DNA of 64,000 nt from Sporosarcina sp. FSL K6-1508 (GTDB lineage Bacteria; Bacillota; Bacilli; Bacillales_A; Planococcaceae), in contig NZ_JBBOXF010000001.1 in the NCBI RefSeq assembly GCF_038007465.1, positions 2,057,001 to 2,121,000 of the forward strand. Direction: 5' to 3'. This document shows positions 25,969 through 35,177 of this stretch, one piece after another. The first letter of the stretch is position 1, and every line of letters begins with the position of its first letter. A program made the translations under genes and the position numbers. Below the pieces are notes generated by a model, which saw only the letters and a list, made by a program, of their open reading frames with translations, searched no databases and was not told the origin of the DNA.

Positions 25969-26092
25969 AACAACGAACTTTGACTCCCAAAAATTTCTCA
26001 ACACAATCATTTTAATTGTATTTCTCCTTCTCCTTGTTTTCGGTACGACTAAGTTAGAAGAATTGACACAAGTAGAAGATATAGAAAATTGA
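25961..26092 (+). CDS. 43-aa single-pass membrane protein
   Basis: ATG after a GGGGGAG RBS, overlapping the upstream gene by eight bases. The peptide has a polar N-terminus, one strong membrane segment (LNTIILIVFLLLLVFGT) and an acidic tail (KLEELTQVEDIEN). It is too short for most gene finders. RBS, coupling and a clean membrane profile support it. Confidence 0.65.
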   Translation: MGETTNFDSQKFLNTIILIVFLLLLVFGTTKLEELTQVEDIEN

Positions 26093-26544
26093 AGGCTGAG
26101 AAACAGAATACGAAAGACAAACGGGACTCATTAAGTATCTATGGGTCCTATTAGTATAAAAGAAATTAGGTCAGGTCTGTTTTCTGCCAAAGTTTACTGT
26201 GTTTCAATTGCAGTAAACCAGCCAGTTTTCAAGGCACTTCAATCGTTCAAGAAACAAATGAGCTATTGTTAATGCATCATCGATTATCCGATGTCATTCA
26301 AATAGTTAAGCTTCGAATATGAGTGTATATTTTTCGAAATCATGCTGTTTCCATGAGGGGTTTAAATAATCGATGATCGCTATTTCAACAATGTATGAAT
26401 TGCCGGGGAATTCCCGTTACTCAAAACGTGTAATACATTGTAGACTGTATTTTTAATAGGTGTCTTGAAGTAACTGCCGATATATAATAGTAGCTGATCT
26501 TGTATTCAGCCATTAGTTTTGAAAATTAATTAAAGGATACTTTT
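26093..26544. other. Gene-free AT-rich DNA
   Basis: No frame with an RBS. A short open stretch at 26168-26270 could be a decayed coding fragment. There is no clear promoter, terminator or insertion-sequence end. Confidence 0.5.
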
Positions 26545-27335
26545 TTAACTATATATGTTGAACAAATGAATAGGACGTATGCGTTTTACAAGGGCTTTTG
26601 GAAGGTCGCTGAAAAATACCTAATAATTAGAATGAATTGGAATTTCTGCTAATATCGCTTCGACGCTTTGTGGATGCTCCCCGCGATAAGCCGGAAAGGA
26701 GAGCACTTGGGAGGGATTGAATTGCATCCCTCCTTGCTCTTATCGCTCCGGCTACCACGAAGTCGTGCCTTCGCTGGATGGTCTATGTGAGAAAGCGCAT
26801 TTCGTTATCAGGGATGAGACATACAACCTGGAATGCCATAAATAAATCGATTGAATGTGATCAACGAATGTCCCAATATATGAGGAGTGAATTGGAATTC
26901 CCACTAATACCGCTTCGACGCTTTGTGGATGCCTCCCGCGATAAGCCGGAAAGGAGAGCACTTGGGAGGGATTGAATTGTATCCCTTCTTGCTCTTATCG
27001 CTCCGGCTACCACGAAGACGCGCCTTCGCTGAATGGTCTATCTGAGAAAGAGCATTTCGTTAACTGTGATGAAATCTGCAACCTGGAGTGCATCTTTCTT
27101 GACTATAAGTAGTATCAAATAGGAATTTCCTTATAATCTCGCCATATACATTTCAAAATCACATTTTTCTCGGTAATGAACACCCTAGCGTAGGCGCGGC
27201 AAAGGCATCCTGAAAGAGCCAAGCGTTCTACAATCCACTTCCCGAATTACAACTCTCTCATTATTAAGCGCCACAGCAGATTCAAAGGGATTCTTTAATT
27301 CAACTATATAGTGTTTGATCAGAAGTTTTTCTGTG
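26545..27335 (+). repeat. Composite palindromic repeat block, copy 1
   Basis: Homologous along most of its length to the reverse complement of 58650-59590. It contains two roughly 120-base imperfect palindromes (26650-26775 and 26912-27035), each running CGCTTCGACGCTTTGTGG ... GCGATAAGCC ... CTTATCGCTCCGGCTACCAC. These are separated by coding-like spacers (for example IECDQRMSQYMRSELE). Relative to copy 2, one palindrome is missing (near 27110) and another has collapsed to a few bases (27190-27225). There is no transposase, so it is probably non-autonomous. Confidence 0.75.
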
Positions 27336-27370
27336 AATTTCTTTAGATTCATTAATCATAATGTGTATGA

Positions 27371-27411
27371 AAAATCCCCCTCGTCTACTAAAAATAATAG
27401 GGGAGGGGGAG
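27371..27411 (-). terminator. Terminator of ywcB-ywcA
   Basis: On the minus strand CCCCCTC ... GAGGGGG then ATTTTT, 30 bases beyond the symporter stop. Confidence 0.8.
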
Positions 27412-27441
27412 ACCTATCTTTTTAGGGATTCTACTTAAGAA

Positions 27442-28992
27442 TTAACGCTCAAGCTCTCTGTAACCTGTTTCTGCTTTAAACCTTACTTCGGCATAAGAAA
27501 CCTCATCGGCTTCATGTTTCTTAGATGAAACGAGTGTACCAATAATTGCTGCTAGGAATCCTGCTGGAACTGAAATAATTGCGGGATTCGCATACGGGAA
27601 AATCGGCTGCCCAACAAAGAACGCTGCTCCTTCTATAGGATTAATAACACTCGGGCTTAATGCAACAAGAACAAGTGCGACAATTAAGCCGGTTAACATT
27701 GAAGCGACTGCGCCTGTTGTATTGAATTTTTTCCAATAAATCGTAAAGAGAATTGTAGGGACATTCGCAGAGGCGGCGATACAGAATGCGAGTGACACAA
27801 GAAACGCGACATTCAATTTTTCCGCACCGAGTGCTAAAATAATAGAGACAACCGCAACAGCAATTGCAGCATATCTTGCAGCATTTACTTGCTGTTTCTC
27901 TGTTACTTTTCCTTTTTTTATAATTTCTCCATAAATATCATGTGCAATTGCTGATGCACCTGATAATACTAGTCCGGCAACAACTGCAAGAATAGTTGCA
28001 AATGCAACAGCTGCAACAAATGACTCTAATGCTGAACCGCCTAACACACCCGCGAGCATTGGGGCGGCCATGTTCCCGGCAGCATTTTCAGCAATAATCG
28101 CATCCACGCCAACAAATTTAGCTGCACCGAATCCGAGGAAAATGGTTAGAACGTAGAATATCCCAATAATCCAAACCGCGTAAATAACAGAAGACCTAGC
28201 TGTTTTTGCATCTTTTACAGTAAAGAAACGCATTAAGATATGCGGCAATCCAGCTGTACCTAAAACGAGTGCAATTAGAACGGATATTAGACCAATCGGA
28301 TCTTTATAAATTATTCCAGAATGCAAGAAGGCGTCACCATGGGGCGTTGCCGTCCTCATGGCATCAAACATACCAATAAAGTTGAAATTAAACTTTAATA
28401 GAACGAGGAACGAAATAATAATGGTTCCTACCATAAGCAAGATTGCTTTAACAATTTGAACCCAACTTGTTGCAGTCATACCGCCGAATAATACATAGAT
28501 TGTCATCATGACACCTACGATGAGTACTGCGACCCAATAGTCGATTCCGAGAAGTAATTTAATAAGTGCCCCAGCACCTACAAGCTGGGCAAGCATGTAA
28601 AATAAAACAATCGTTATTGTATTTAATGCCGCCGCGCCTCGGACTTTTTTTGCTCCGAAACGTGATCCAATCATATCGGCCATAGTAAATTTCCCGAGAT
28701 TACGAAGGGGCTCAGCGATTAGAAATAAAACTACCAGATAAGCTACTAAAAAACCTATACTATAGTAGAAACCATCAAAACCACTTAAGGCAATTGCCCC
28801 TGCAATTCCAAGGAATGACGCAGCAGACAAGTAGTCCCCAGCGATTGCCATTCCGTTTTGCCAACCGGTTAATGACCCTCCAGCAGTGTAAAAATCACTC
28901 GCAGTTGCTGTTTGTTTTGCAGCCCAGTATGTAATTCCAAGTGTTAGTGCAATTACTGCAACGAAAATTAATATTGATATGATATTATCCAA
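27442..28992 (-). CDS. ywcA: Sodium:solute symporter, acetate permease (ActP/YwcA) type
   Basis: A 516-residue SSS-family transporter with 13 membrane segments. ASDFYTAGGSLTGWQNGMAIAGDYLSAASFLG and the Na-site segment GLVLSGASAIAHDIYGEIIKKG are typical of the ActP/YwcA branch, which takes up acetate and related short acids with sodium. The TTG start follows GGGGGT. It sits 15 bases after a DUF485 gene, the constant partner of this branch. The substrate assignment is by family, not proven. Confidence 0.88.
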   Translation of the reverse strand: MDNIISILIFVAVIALTLGITYWAAKQTATASDFYTAGGSLTGWQNGMAIAGDYLSAASFLGIAGAIALSGFDGFYYSIGFLVAYLVVLFLIAEPLRNLGKFTMADMIGSRFGAKKVRGAAALNTITIVLFYMLAQLVGAGALIKLLLGIDYWVAVLIVGVMMTIYVLFGGMTATSWVQIVKAILLMVGTIIISFLVLLKFNFNFIGMFDAMRTATPHGDAFLHSGIIYKDPIGLISVLIALVLGTAGLPHILMRFFTVKDAKTARSSVIYAVWIIGIFYVLTIFLGFGAAKFVGVDAIIAENAAGNMAAPMLAGVLGGSALESFVAAVAFATILAVVAGLVLSGASAIAHDIYGEIIKKGKVTEKQQVNAARYAAIAVAVVSIILALGAEKLNVAFLVSLAFCIAASANVPTILFTIYWKKFNTTGAVASMLTGLIVALVLVALSPSVINPIEGAAFFVGQPIFPYANPAIISVPAGFLAAIIGTLVSSKKHEADEVSYAEVRFKAETGYRELER

Positions 28993-29007
28993 ATGCAGCT
29001 ACCCCCT

Positions 29008-29340
29008 TTATTTAAAAACATTTTTTTTCAAAATTTCTTCCACATCTTTATCGAAGCTTTTCGCTTTATTCATATAGATGGATGTTAATAGCCATACCAT
29101 TACGAACATTAATAATGAATACACCCATGTCCAAGTCATCCAACCGATGGCTCGGTTCTCAAGTATGGTTGTGTATCCTGTCAGAATGGGTAATGTAAAA
29201 AAGGCAACAAAAAAGAAAATAATGTATGGGGTAGAGAAGTTTCTTTTCCGCTTTATTAAACTTTTAAATTCCGGAGTGTTGATAATTTTTTCATAATCCA
29301 ATTCCATTTTCACTTGGCCTTTTTTTGAACTTTTACTCAC
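29008..29340 (-). CDS. ywcB: DUF485 small membrane protein (YwcB-like)
   Basis: A 110-residue protein with two membrane segments and the DUF485 layout (EFKSLIKRKRNFSTPYIIFFF, then WTWVYSLLMFVMVWLLTSIYMNKAKSFD). DUF485 proteins are encoded next to ActP-type symporters and probably aid or regulate them. The start is a GTG with AAAGGGG seven bases upstream; the internal Met at position 12 lacks an RBS. Confidence 0.88.
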   Translation of the reverse strand: MSKSSKKGQVKMELDYEKIINTPEFKSLIKRKRNFSTPYIIFFFVAFFTLPILTGYTTILENRAIGWMTWTWVYSLLMFVMVWLLTSIYMNKAKSFDKDVEEILKKNVFK

Positions 29341-29760
29341 GATTTCATCCCCTTTTTTAGTGAATTATTGAAAACTGATAGCTCATTAGAGTGTTTAACC
29401 TCCTTTTAAATAAAAACATTTTCTTGTCTTTTGAGAATTATTCCAAAACTAGGAAAATATGAGGATTTTGCGACATATTAACTTACATTACCAAAAATTC
29501 TGTCGATATACAAGCACTTTTCAGAATAGTTTAAATTCATATATCGGTTAGACGGTTACAGGTTTGAGAAGCAAAATTAATCCCCACCTAATTTGAAAAA
29601 TTAATAGAGTAGTATAAAAAAATAACACGAAGAAGCGTACCCAAAGGGCGCCCTTTCTCGTGTTATTTTATTCAAAGTTATGAGTAGTGTTTGACAACAA
29701 CTTATCTACTTCAACTATGAATATCTATTAAATGGGTAATTCATTATCTACAATTCCTTT
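29341..29760. other. Intergenic region between ywcB and a lipoprotein gene
   Basis: AT-rich. Presumably holds the ywcB promoter, but no clear sigma-A pair, sigma-54 element or cre box was recognised. Its one distinct feature is a bidirectional terminator at 29618-29670. Confidence 0.6.
29618..29670. terminator. Bidirectional terminator with inner palindrome
   Basis: AATAACACGA ... TCGTGTTATT, with the perfect 14-base palindrome AAAGGGCGCCCTTT inside and A/T runs outside. Confidence 0.8.
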
Positions 29761-30357
29761 TTACTCGCCCATTATAAGCATTCTCAACATTTTCTTGTCT
29801 CTAAGGTACGTTATTTGCTCTATTCCATCAGGACGAAGAATCGCTATACCTGTGATTTCCGCATTAATTTTATCTTTGCCATTTTTTATATAATCAATGT
29901 TAACGGTAAAGTAATAATTCGTTGGGGTATCCTTACTTTGTTCTATATCGATTTTACTAACGGTTGTTTGATAATCGTATTTGTCAGCCGCTAAGTGGAA
30001 CACTAATGTTTGACCTCTCGAAACAAGTTGATCGTAACCACTTTCAGAAAAATATGGTCCATAGTTATCCTTTAAATATGCGTTATACTCCTTACTCAAT
30101 GGTCCGCTCTCCTGCTTCTGTTCTTCAAACCACTTCCACAGGTCATTTTGTGCTTTTATGGCTCCTTTATTTGGAGTATTCAAGTCATACTCCAAATAAG
30201 CTTGAATAAGTTCTTTGTTTTTATCATGTGGTTCATCTTGAGAACAGCCTCCAAGTATGAGGCACATAAGAACAAAAGATATGGCAACCCCTATTTTTCC
30301 GCGAGAGATCCTCTTTGTGACGAAAGGTATACGATTCCAACGTGAGTTATGAGACAT
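29761..30357 (-). CDS. Putative lipoprotein
   Basis: A 198-residue protein with a long basic n-region (16 residues before the first hydrophobic run), a membrane segment and lipobox LILGG-C (Cys near 39), then a soluble domain. The fold is not recognised; YYFTVNIDYIKNGKDKINAEITGIA suggests a small NTF2-like or beta-sheet domain. The RBS AGGGAGG lies ten bases upstream of the ATG. The extended n-region is unusual, and a later start is possible though no better RBS is seen. Confidence 0.7.
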   Translation of the reverse strand: MSHNSRWNRIPFVTKRISRGKIGVAISFVLMCLILGGCSQDEPHDKNKELIQAYLEYDLNTPNKGAIKAQNDLWKWFEEQKQESGPLSKEYNAYLKDNYGPYFSESGYDQLVSRGQTLVFHLAADKYDYQTTVSKIDIEQSKDTPTNYYFTVNIDYIKNGKDKINAEITGIAILRPDGIEQITYLRDKKMLRMLIMGE

Positions 30358-31055
30358 AATTTCACTCGCCTCCCTTTTCCTTTTTTTACCTACTCTTTAT
30401 ACGGATAGCACACAATAAAAGTTTCGTTTTTCTAACTATTCCATTTTTTGGTTATGAAGAGAGGTCGCGTTCCTGTATTATATGATTTATGGAAAGTGTA
30501 TCCACCGGTTATTTGACTTTAACTATAGAATATCCTTTATTCTGATTACCTTATCAGTTATAACTAATTGTCGAGTTAGTGTGGACTTGTTCTTAATTAA
30601 TGATTTAAAAAGAAAGGGAAAATTATAGTACAATCTTAAAATGGTATAATGTATCGCTTATAAAACAATATTCTAAACTAACTGTACAACAGCTGTTGTA
30701 CAATATGAAATATATATTAAAATTGGTGCTATTTTGTATGCTGGAATTAAAGTAAGACTTTCATAACAATAAAAAGTATCTATTTACAAGTGTGGCCAAG
30801 TATACTGATTTGTTTGTTATGTTCCTCACAAGACAACCTGTTAGTCGAAATTCTTACTCTTTTTTTACTTAAATTATCTTTGTTCTTGAGTTAACTAACT
30901 ACGGTGCCAGTTACTTGTGTGAGAAATTAATGTGGATTTTCAAACTACAAAAATAATTTTGGGTACAGGTAGGACTAATTTAATCTGAAGTACAAGGTTC
31001 TGATGAAAAACTAAATTATTTTAGGCGCTGGTACATAAAACGGAGGGATAATAAA
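30358..31055. other. 698-base gene-free region with a 20-bp perfect palindrome
   Basis: AT-rich with no gene. TATAAT at 30645-30650 lacks a good -35. The palindrome at 30683-30702 follows 33 bases later. Just downstream, a 16-codon frame (ATG at 30706) looks like the start of a signal peptide but has no RBS and stops early; it may be a gene remnant. Confidence 0.5.
30683..30702. promoter_or_regulatory. 20-bp perfect palindrome, operator-like
   Basis: TGTACAACAGCTGTTGTACA is identical to its reverse complement over 20 bases. It lies 33 bases downstream of a TATAAT. It is the right size and form for a dimeric repressor site, but no regulator gene is adjacent. Confidence 0.5.
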
Positions 31056-31784
31056 TTGATTTTACACACAACGATTGTAGGAAATGGCGGGCCGATTGTA
31101 TTTCTTCACACAGGCTTGCAAACCGGGAGTACTGATTTCGAATACCAAAGGGAACATTTCAAAGAGAATTACAAAGTCATCATGCCAGACTTACGGGGCC
31201 ATGGAAAATCTAAAGTGGATCAAATAGATATTCTACACTTCTTCGAAAATTCAGTAGTTGATTTAGTTGATACTCTCAATCATCTAGAAGTCAAAAAAGC
31301 CCATATCGTAGGTGCCTCTCTGGGAGCACTCGTGGGCTTGGTATTCATAAAGAGATACCCAGACAGAGTTAAGAGTTTGACGCTATCAGGCGTAACTTCT
31401 GAAAAACCATCTAATTGGGCTGAGTTACAACGTGTTGATGCTAGCATGCAAATGGCGATTCTGGAAAATGAAGACGCCGTAAATTATTTCAATGGAATAC
31501 ATTTATCCGACTGGCAAAGTTTTATCAGAACCTCCCAAGAGCATGATTGGTATCCATTCGAAGAAACAAGCGAAGTTTCAAGTATTCAATGCCCGGCTTT
31601 AATTATAGTAGGAGAAGATAAGAAACATGAAGTAATTGGGGCATTAAAATATCAAGCAATGAATGAGCTGTTCCATGTAGCAATTGTTCCATTTGCCTCT
31701 CATTTAGTTCATAGTGAACAGCCCGAAATCTACACTGCAATTTTGGATAAATTCCTTGACTCTATTGCAAATAGAGACCGCTAA
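31056..31784 (+). CDS. Alpha/beta-hydrolase
   Basis: A 242-residue cytosolic hydrolase. Family marks are the oxyanion HTG (FLHTGLQTGS), DLRGHGKS, the nucleophile elbow VGASLGA, an acid in IIVGEDKKH and a late His in ASHLVHSEQPE. These give a complete Ser-Asp-His triad. The start is TTG with CGGAGGG eight bases before it. The substrate is unknown; the closest style is small esterases/lactonases of the 3-oxoadipate enol-lactonase group. It stands alone between gene-poor stretches. Confidence 0.82.
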   Translation: MILHTTIVGNGGPIVFLHTGLQTGSTDFEYQREHFKENYKVIMPDLRGHGKSKVDQIDILHFFENSVVDLVDTLNHLEVKKAHIVGASLGALVGLVFIKRYPDRVKSLTLSGVTSEKPSNWAELQRVDASMQMAILENEDAVNYFNGIHLSDWQSFIRTSQEHDWYPFEETSEVSSIQCPALIIVGEDKKHEVIGALKYQAMNELFHVAIVPFASHLVHSEQPEIYTAILDKFLDSIANRDR

Positions 31785-31924
31785 TTTAAAATTTACAGGA
31801 ATTTATGATTTTAGTAGCGGGCAGTTTAATAATGAGGTAGTGCAATAGATGTAATGGAGTGAAAACTGTATAGTAATCAGTACGATGAACGGACGTACAT
31901 AAATAAATTTTTAACGAGAGTGAG

Positions 31925-32479
31925 TTGAAGCGAGTGGACAGTGTAACCAAATCCTACTTCGAAAACCTGGAAGCAAAGGACAAAGATATTCAAATTGAAG
32001 CATATAATAATATTATTGCAGCTACAAAAGAAGAGGTGGACTGGGCTTATGAAGTTTGGGACCAATTAAAGGGATGGCTGACAGATACCGATAATCACAG
32101 AAGATCCAGGGCAGCTCAGTTCCTAGCTGGTCTTGCGAAAAGTGATCCTGAAAAACGCATAGTAGGCGATTTTTCAGCGTTATGGGAAGTGACCAGAGAT
32201 CCAAAATTTGTTACTGCCCGTCATAGCTTGCAATCGATATGGAAAGTCGGGTTAGCTGGAAAGGAACAAAAGGAAATGGTGATTAATCATATAGTGGATC
32301 GCTTTCAAAACGGTGCGGATGAAAAACATTACACCTTGATTCGATTTGATATGATTCAAGGCTTGAAAAATTTATATGATGTATTAAAAGAGGAAGAAAT
32401 TAAACAACTAGCAATGGATTTGATTGAGACAGAAGAAGATATCAAATACCGTAAGAAGTATATGACTGTATGGAAATGA
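31925..32479 (+). CDS. HEAT-repeat-like hypothetical protein
   Basis: A 184-residue, all-helical, charged protein (for example RSRAAQFLAGLAKSDPEKRI and ARHSLQSIWKVGLAGKEQKE). The helix-turn-helix periodicity suggests HEAT/ARM-like repeats, used for protein binding. The start is uncertain: TTG 31925 after CGAGAGTGAG, or GTG at 31934. No partner gene is obvious. Confidence 0.65.
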   Translation: MKRVDSVTKSYFENLEAKDKDIQIEAYNNIIAATKEEVDWAYEVWDQLKGWLTDTDNHRRSRAAQFLAGLAKSDPEKRIVGDFSALWEVTRDPKFVTARHSLQSIWKVGLAGKEQKEMVINHIVDRFQNGADEKHYTLIRFDMIQGLKNLYDVLKEEEIKQLAMDLIETEEDIKYRKKYMTVWK

Positions 32480-32532
32480 AGAGTCTAGAGTAAACTTCCA
32501 AAAAATCTGTGTTCACAATCGAAAGGTAATTA

Positions 32533-32586
32533 AAAGTACCTGGCTGGCACAATTTCGAATTGTGTTAGTACCAAGTACTTTTTTGA
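32533..32586 (+). terminator. Terminator
   Basis: AAAAGTAC ... GTACTTTTTT with an inner hairpin CACAATT-TCG-AATTGTG. Confidence 0.75.
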
Positions 32587-32754
32587 TGTCCATTGATAGT
32601 CATTTGTGACAAGTAACTTAAACTACTAGCATCCATCTAATTCCTAATATGTTGACGAAACCCCAAATAGTATCCAAAAGTGTTATAATTAGAGTTAAAT
32701 CAAATCGGGTTTTATCAATTAATTTCTCGAATTAGAGGAGGGCTTTAAACAAAG

Positions 32755-34941
32755 ATGAAGAAAATACGCACACTGTTTTTCGCTCTAGCATTGACAGTAG
32801 CTTTGCCAATGTCAGCTACGATTGTATTAGCAGCTAACGAGGCAGAAGGTCAAGCTGTTAAGTCAGAAGACATCACGACTGTCGTGAAGTTTACGGATAT
32901 TCCAAATAGCCACTGGGCGAAAAATGAAGTTATGCAACTTGTAGAAATGGGTATCATGAAGGGTTACGGCGATATGCAGTTTCGACCTGACGTAGCAATA
33001 ACTGTTGGGGAGGCTGCACAATCTTTTACAAAAGTGGGATATGAATCCTTAATCAAAGACGTGGCAAGCAATTCGCTTGGGATGGATGAACCTCTAACAC
33101 GTCAGCAAATGGAGTCGGCATTAATACGCGCATTCAATTTGCAAGGTAGTGAACTAATCGATTGGCCAAGCCTTACTTCATTGGATAAAGGGAGTGTTGG
33201 TATAGTTCCCAAATACGGAACGATGCCAGGCACAGAGAATGGTCTGTTCAATCCAGAAACAACGGTCGACCGTGCTACTTTTGCGGTGGTTCTGCATCAA
33301 GGACTTGTAGAAAATGGTAACATTGAAACCATCAAAAAGTATGCGTTAACTAATTTAAAGCTGTCGCCTAATTTTATTCGAATTCCCTCTACTGTTCATT
33401 TAATGAAGGTGTCATTTGATGAACATCCGATTTACTTAAGATCAGCAGAGGATATCCTTTTCACGAATCATACGAGAATTGATAATACGTTTTCACGAGA
33501 TAATATTTACACATATAATGTCGGAGAACAAGGTGCAATAATAGAGCTAACGGTGCGTTCTTTTGATAATGGGGATTACTTCTTGTTTTCGAAAATTAAC
33601 AATCCTACTGAATCTGCTGTAACGGTTGATGTTATTCAAAAAGAAAATGAAGTTGCTTCATTTGAGTTAAACCGTTATGACCGCTACAAGATTAAACGTA
33701 ATGAAGAAGATGTCTTTGGCAGTGACACAACGTCCTATCCAACAGGCTTACTGCGTTTTGTAAAGCAAGACGGGTCAGTGAAAGAGCGGATGGTCGGACA
33801 GTCATATTTATCGAAGCAATTGTCATTGGAGTATGAGGATGAGGGTTACAGCTACATGCGTCAATTACTAGGTGAAAAAGAAGCATTATCGTATGCCCAA
33901 GTTGGCTCTACTCTACTATCCGTTCATACGTTGAATTCAAAAGGCGATGACATCGTAGATCAATGGTATATGAATGCGGATGGTCAATTGTTTGCAAATG
34001 AAGAGAATATGGAGAGCTGGATGCAGGAGTCAGCCAAGTATTATAAAAAACGTAATAATTGGTATACTGCGGGTGGTGCATTCAATAAAATGGCGACAAC
34101 GACAGAACCAATGCCTGATAATGGGCAAGGCTATGGAAGAAACTTGCTTCTATTAAAAGAAGATCGAGCGCTGGTATTATATAATGAGCAAGAAGATCGT
34201 TATTTTGAGAACTTAATTTACAACTCCTTTGTTAATTTGAAGAATTTCAAAGGCGACAAAGAGTACTGGGAAACAGAAGTCACAAGCACCTATTTGAAAG
34301 ATCTATACGACATTACTGCTCCATTCATTGATACACGTTTTAATGAGCAAATTGCGTTGTTCTACTATAATAGTGGTGCCGATTTTGGAATCAAAAATGC
34401 GAAAGAACCGCTACGTAATTATGCGGACTTACTTGTTTCGCAAAAAAGTAAAGGAAATGTTATCCCTGTGAATGACAAATCCTATTACATTTCAGATTAC
34501 TTCCCAATTGCACAGGAAGTGACGACGCATGCTTCTATGAATCACGTGTTGGGCGGTATGAACATTTTACTCATGGCCTACAATGAGTTCCATGATCAGA
34601 AATATTTAGATGCTGCTAGAGCTGTTCAAACAGCGATTGTAGCGGAAAAAGATGATTGGCTTCGTGATAGCGGCGATATTTGGTACCGTATTTCTCCACT
34701 GGGTGATTATAAAGGCGATGATTACAAGCATCTGACTTTAGAGGATTTATTAAATTCGTACAAACTTTGGAAAGATATTGATCCGACGTATTTGCCTTTG
34801 CTAGAAGAAATGATCGCTTCAAAAGCATCATTTTTATCGAATGAAAAGCTTGGCTACACAACCAAAATAAAGAATGGTTTACGTGATATCGACTTATTGA
34901 AGTATCTTCCAGAGGGTGAAGAACGAACGGACGCATTATAA
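32755..34941 (+). CDS. SLH-domain protein with C5-epimerase-like C-terminal domain
   Basis: A 728-residue secreted protein. The signal peptide runs to about residue 27 (VLAANEA). Two or three SLH repeats cover about 45-205 (FTDIPNSHWAKNEVMQLVEMGIMKGYGD). A middle beta-rich region follows, about 215-400. The C-terminal 250 residues are helical with NHVLGGMNILLMAYNEFHD, DSGDIWYRISPLGDYKGDDY and HLTLEDLLNSYKLW. These recall the alpha-barrel C-terminal domain of D-glucuronyl C5-epimerase and related six-hairpin glycosidase folds. The SLH call is firm; the epimerase-like call is a pattern-based guess. A role in modifying or binding a surface glycan is a reasonable inference. GGAGGG precedes the ATG. 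Confidence 0.75.
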   Translation: MKKIRTLFFALALTVALPMSATIVLAANEAEGQAVKSEDITTVVKFTDIPNSHWAKNEVMQLVEMGIMKGYGDMQFRPDVAITVGEAAQSFTKVGYESLIKDVASNSLGMDEPLTRQQMESALIRAFNLQGSELIDWPSLTSLDKGSVGIVPKYGTMPGTENGLFNPETTVDRATFAVVLHQGLVENGNIETIKKYALTNLKLSPNFIRIPSTVHLMKVSFDEHPIYLRSAEDILFTNHTRIDNTFSRDNIYTYNVGEQGAIIELTVRSFDNGDYFLFSKINNPTESAVTVDVIQKENEVASFELNRYDRYKIKRNEEDVFGSDTTSYPTGLLRFVKQDGSVKERMVGQSYLSKQLSLEYEDEGYSYMRQLLGEKEALSYAQVGSTLLSVHTLNSKGDDIVDQWYMNADGQLFANEENMESWMQESAKYYKKRNNWYTAGGAFNKMATTTEPMPDNGQGYGRNLLLLKEDRALVLYNEQEDRYFENLIYNSFVNLKNFKGDKEYWETEVTSTYLKDLYDITAPFIDTRFNEQIALFYYNSGADFGIKNAKEPLRNYADLLVSQKSKGNVIPVNDKSYYISDYFPIAQEVTTHASMNHVLGGMNILLMAYNEFHDQKYLDAARAVQTAIVAEKDDWLRDSGDIWYRISPLGDYKGDDYKHLTLEDLLNSYKLWKDIDPTYLPLLEEMIASKASFLSNEKLGYTTKIKNGLRDIDLLKYLPEGEERTDAL

Positions 34942-34960
34942 AAAAACACTAATTAAATAG

Positions 34961-35052
34961 ATACTGCTAGGGGAGCCGTTTAGGCTGAGACGCATCATAC
35001 ATGTAAACCCTTCGAACCTGATCTAGTTCATACTAGCGTAGGGAAGCAGCTG
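34961..35052 (+). promoter_or_regulatory. TPP (THI-box) riboswitch
   Basis: The conserved aptamer is unmistakable: GGGGAGCC ... GGCTGAGA, then ACCCTTCGAACCTGATCTAG, then GCGTAGGGAAGCAG. P1 pairs CTGCT (34963) with AGCAG (35049). It controls the downstream ylmB gene, which belongs to thiamine pyrimidine salvage. Confidence 0.97.
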
Positions 35053-35081
35053 AAATCCTACAATCACTGTCTTTATATATG

Positions 35082-35127
35082 TAGAAAACAGCCGCTTTCC
35101 AATTATGGAAGGCGGCTGTTTTCTATT
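35082..35127 (+). terminator. Expression-platform terminator of the TPP riboswitch
   Basis: AGAAAACAGCCGCTTTCC-AATTAT-GGAAGGCGGCTGTTTTCT followed by ATT. It lies between the aptamer and ylmB, so TPP binding should stop transcription here. Confidence 0.92.
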
Positions 35128-35177
35128 CCATTACAGTTTCACTGAAGTAAAATATAGATAAAGAATGGATGGGTGAA

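Noticed and set aside
26168..26270. Possible transposase fragment
   Set aside because: A short open frame without any recognisable transposase motif or terminal repeat.
26752..26975. Overlapping 65-69-codon frames on both strands in the repeat block
   Set aside because: They cross the palindrome arms and arise from repeat symmetry; no RBS.
30706..30756. 16-codon frame resembling a signal peptide start
   Set aside because: No RBS and an early stop; at most a gene remnant.
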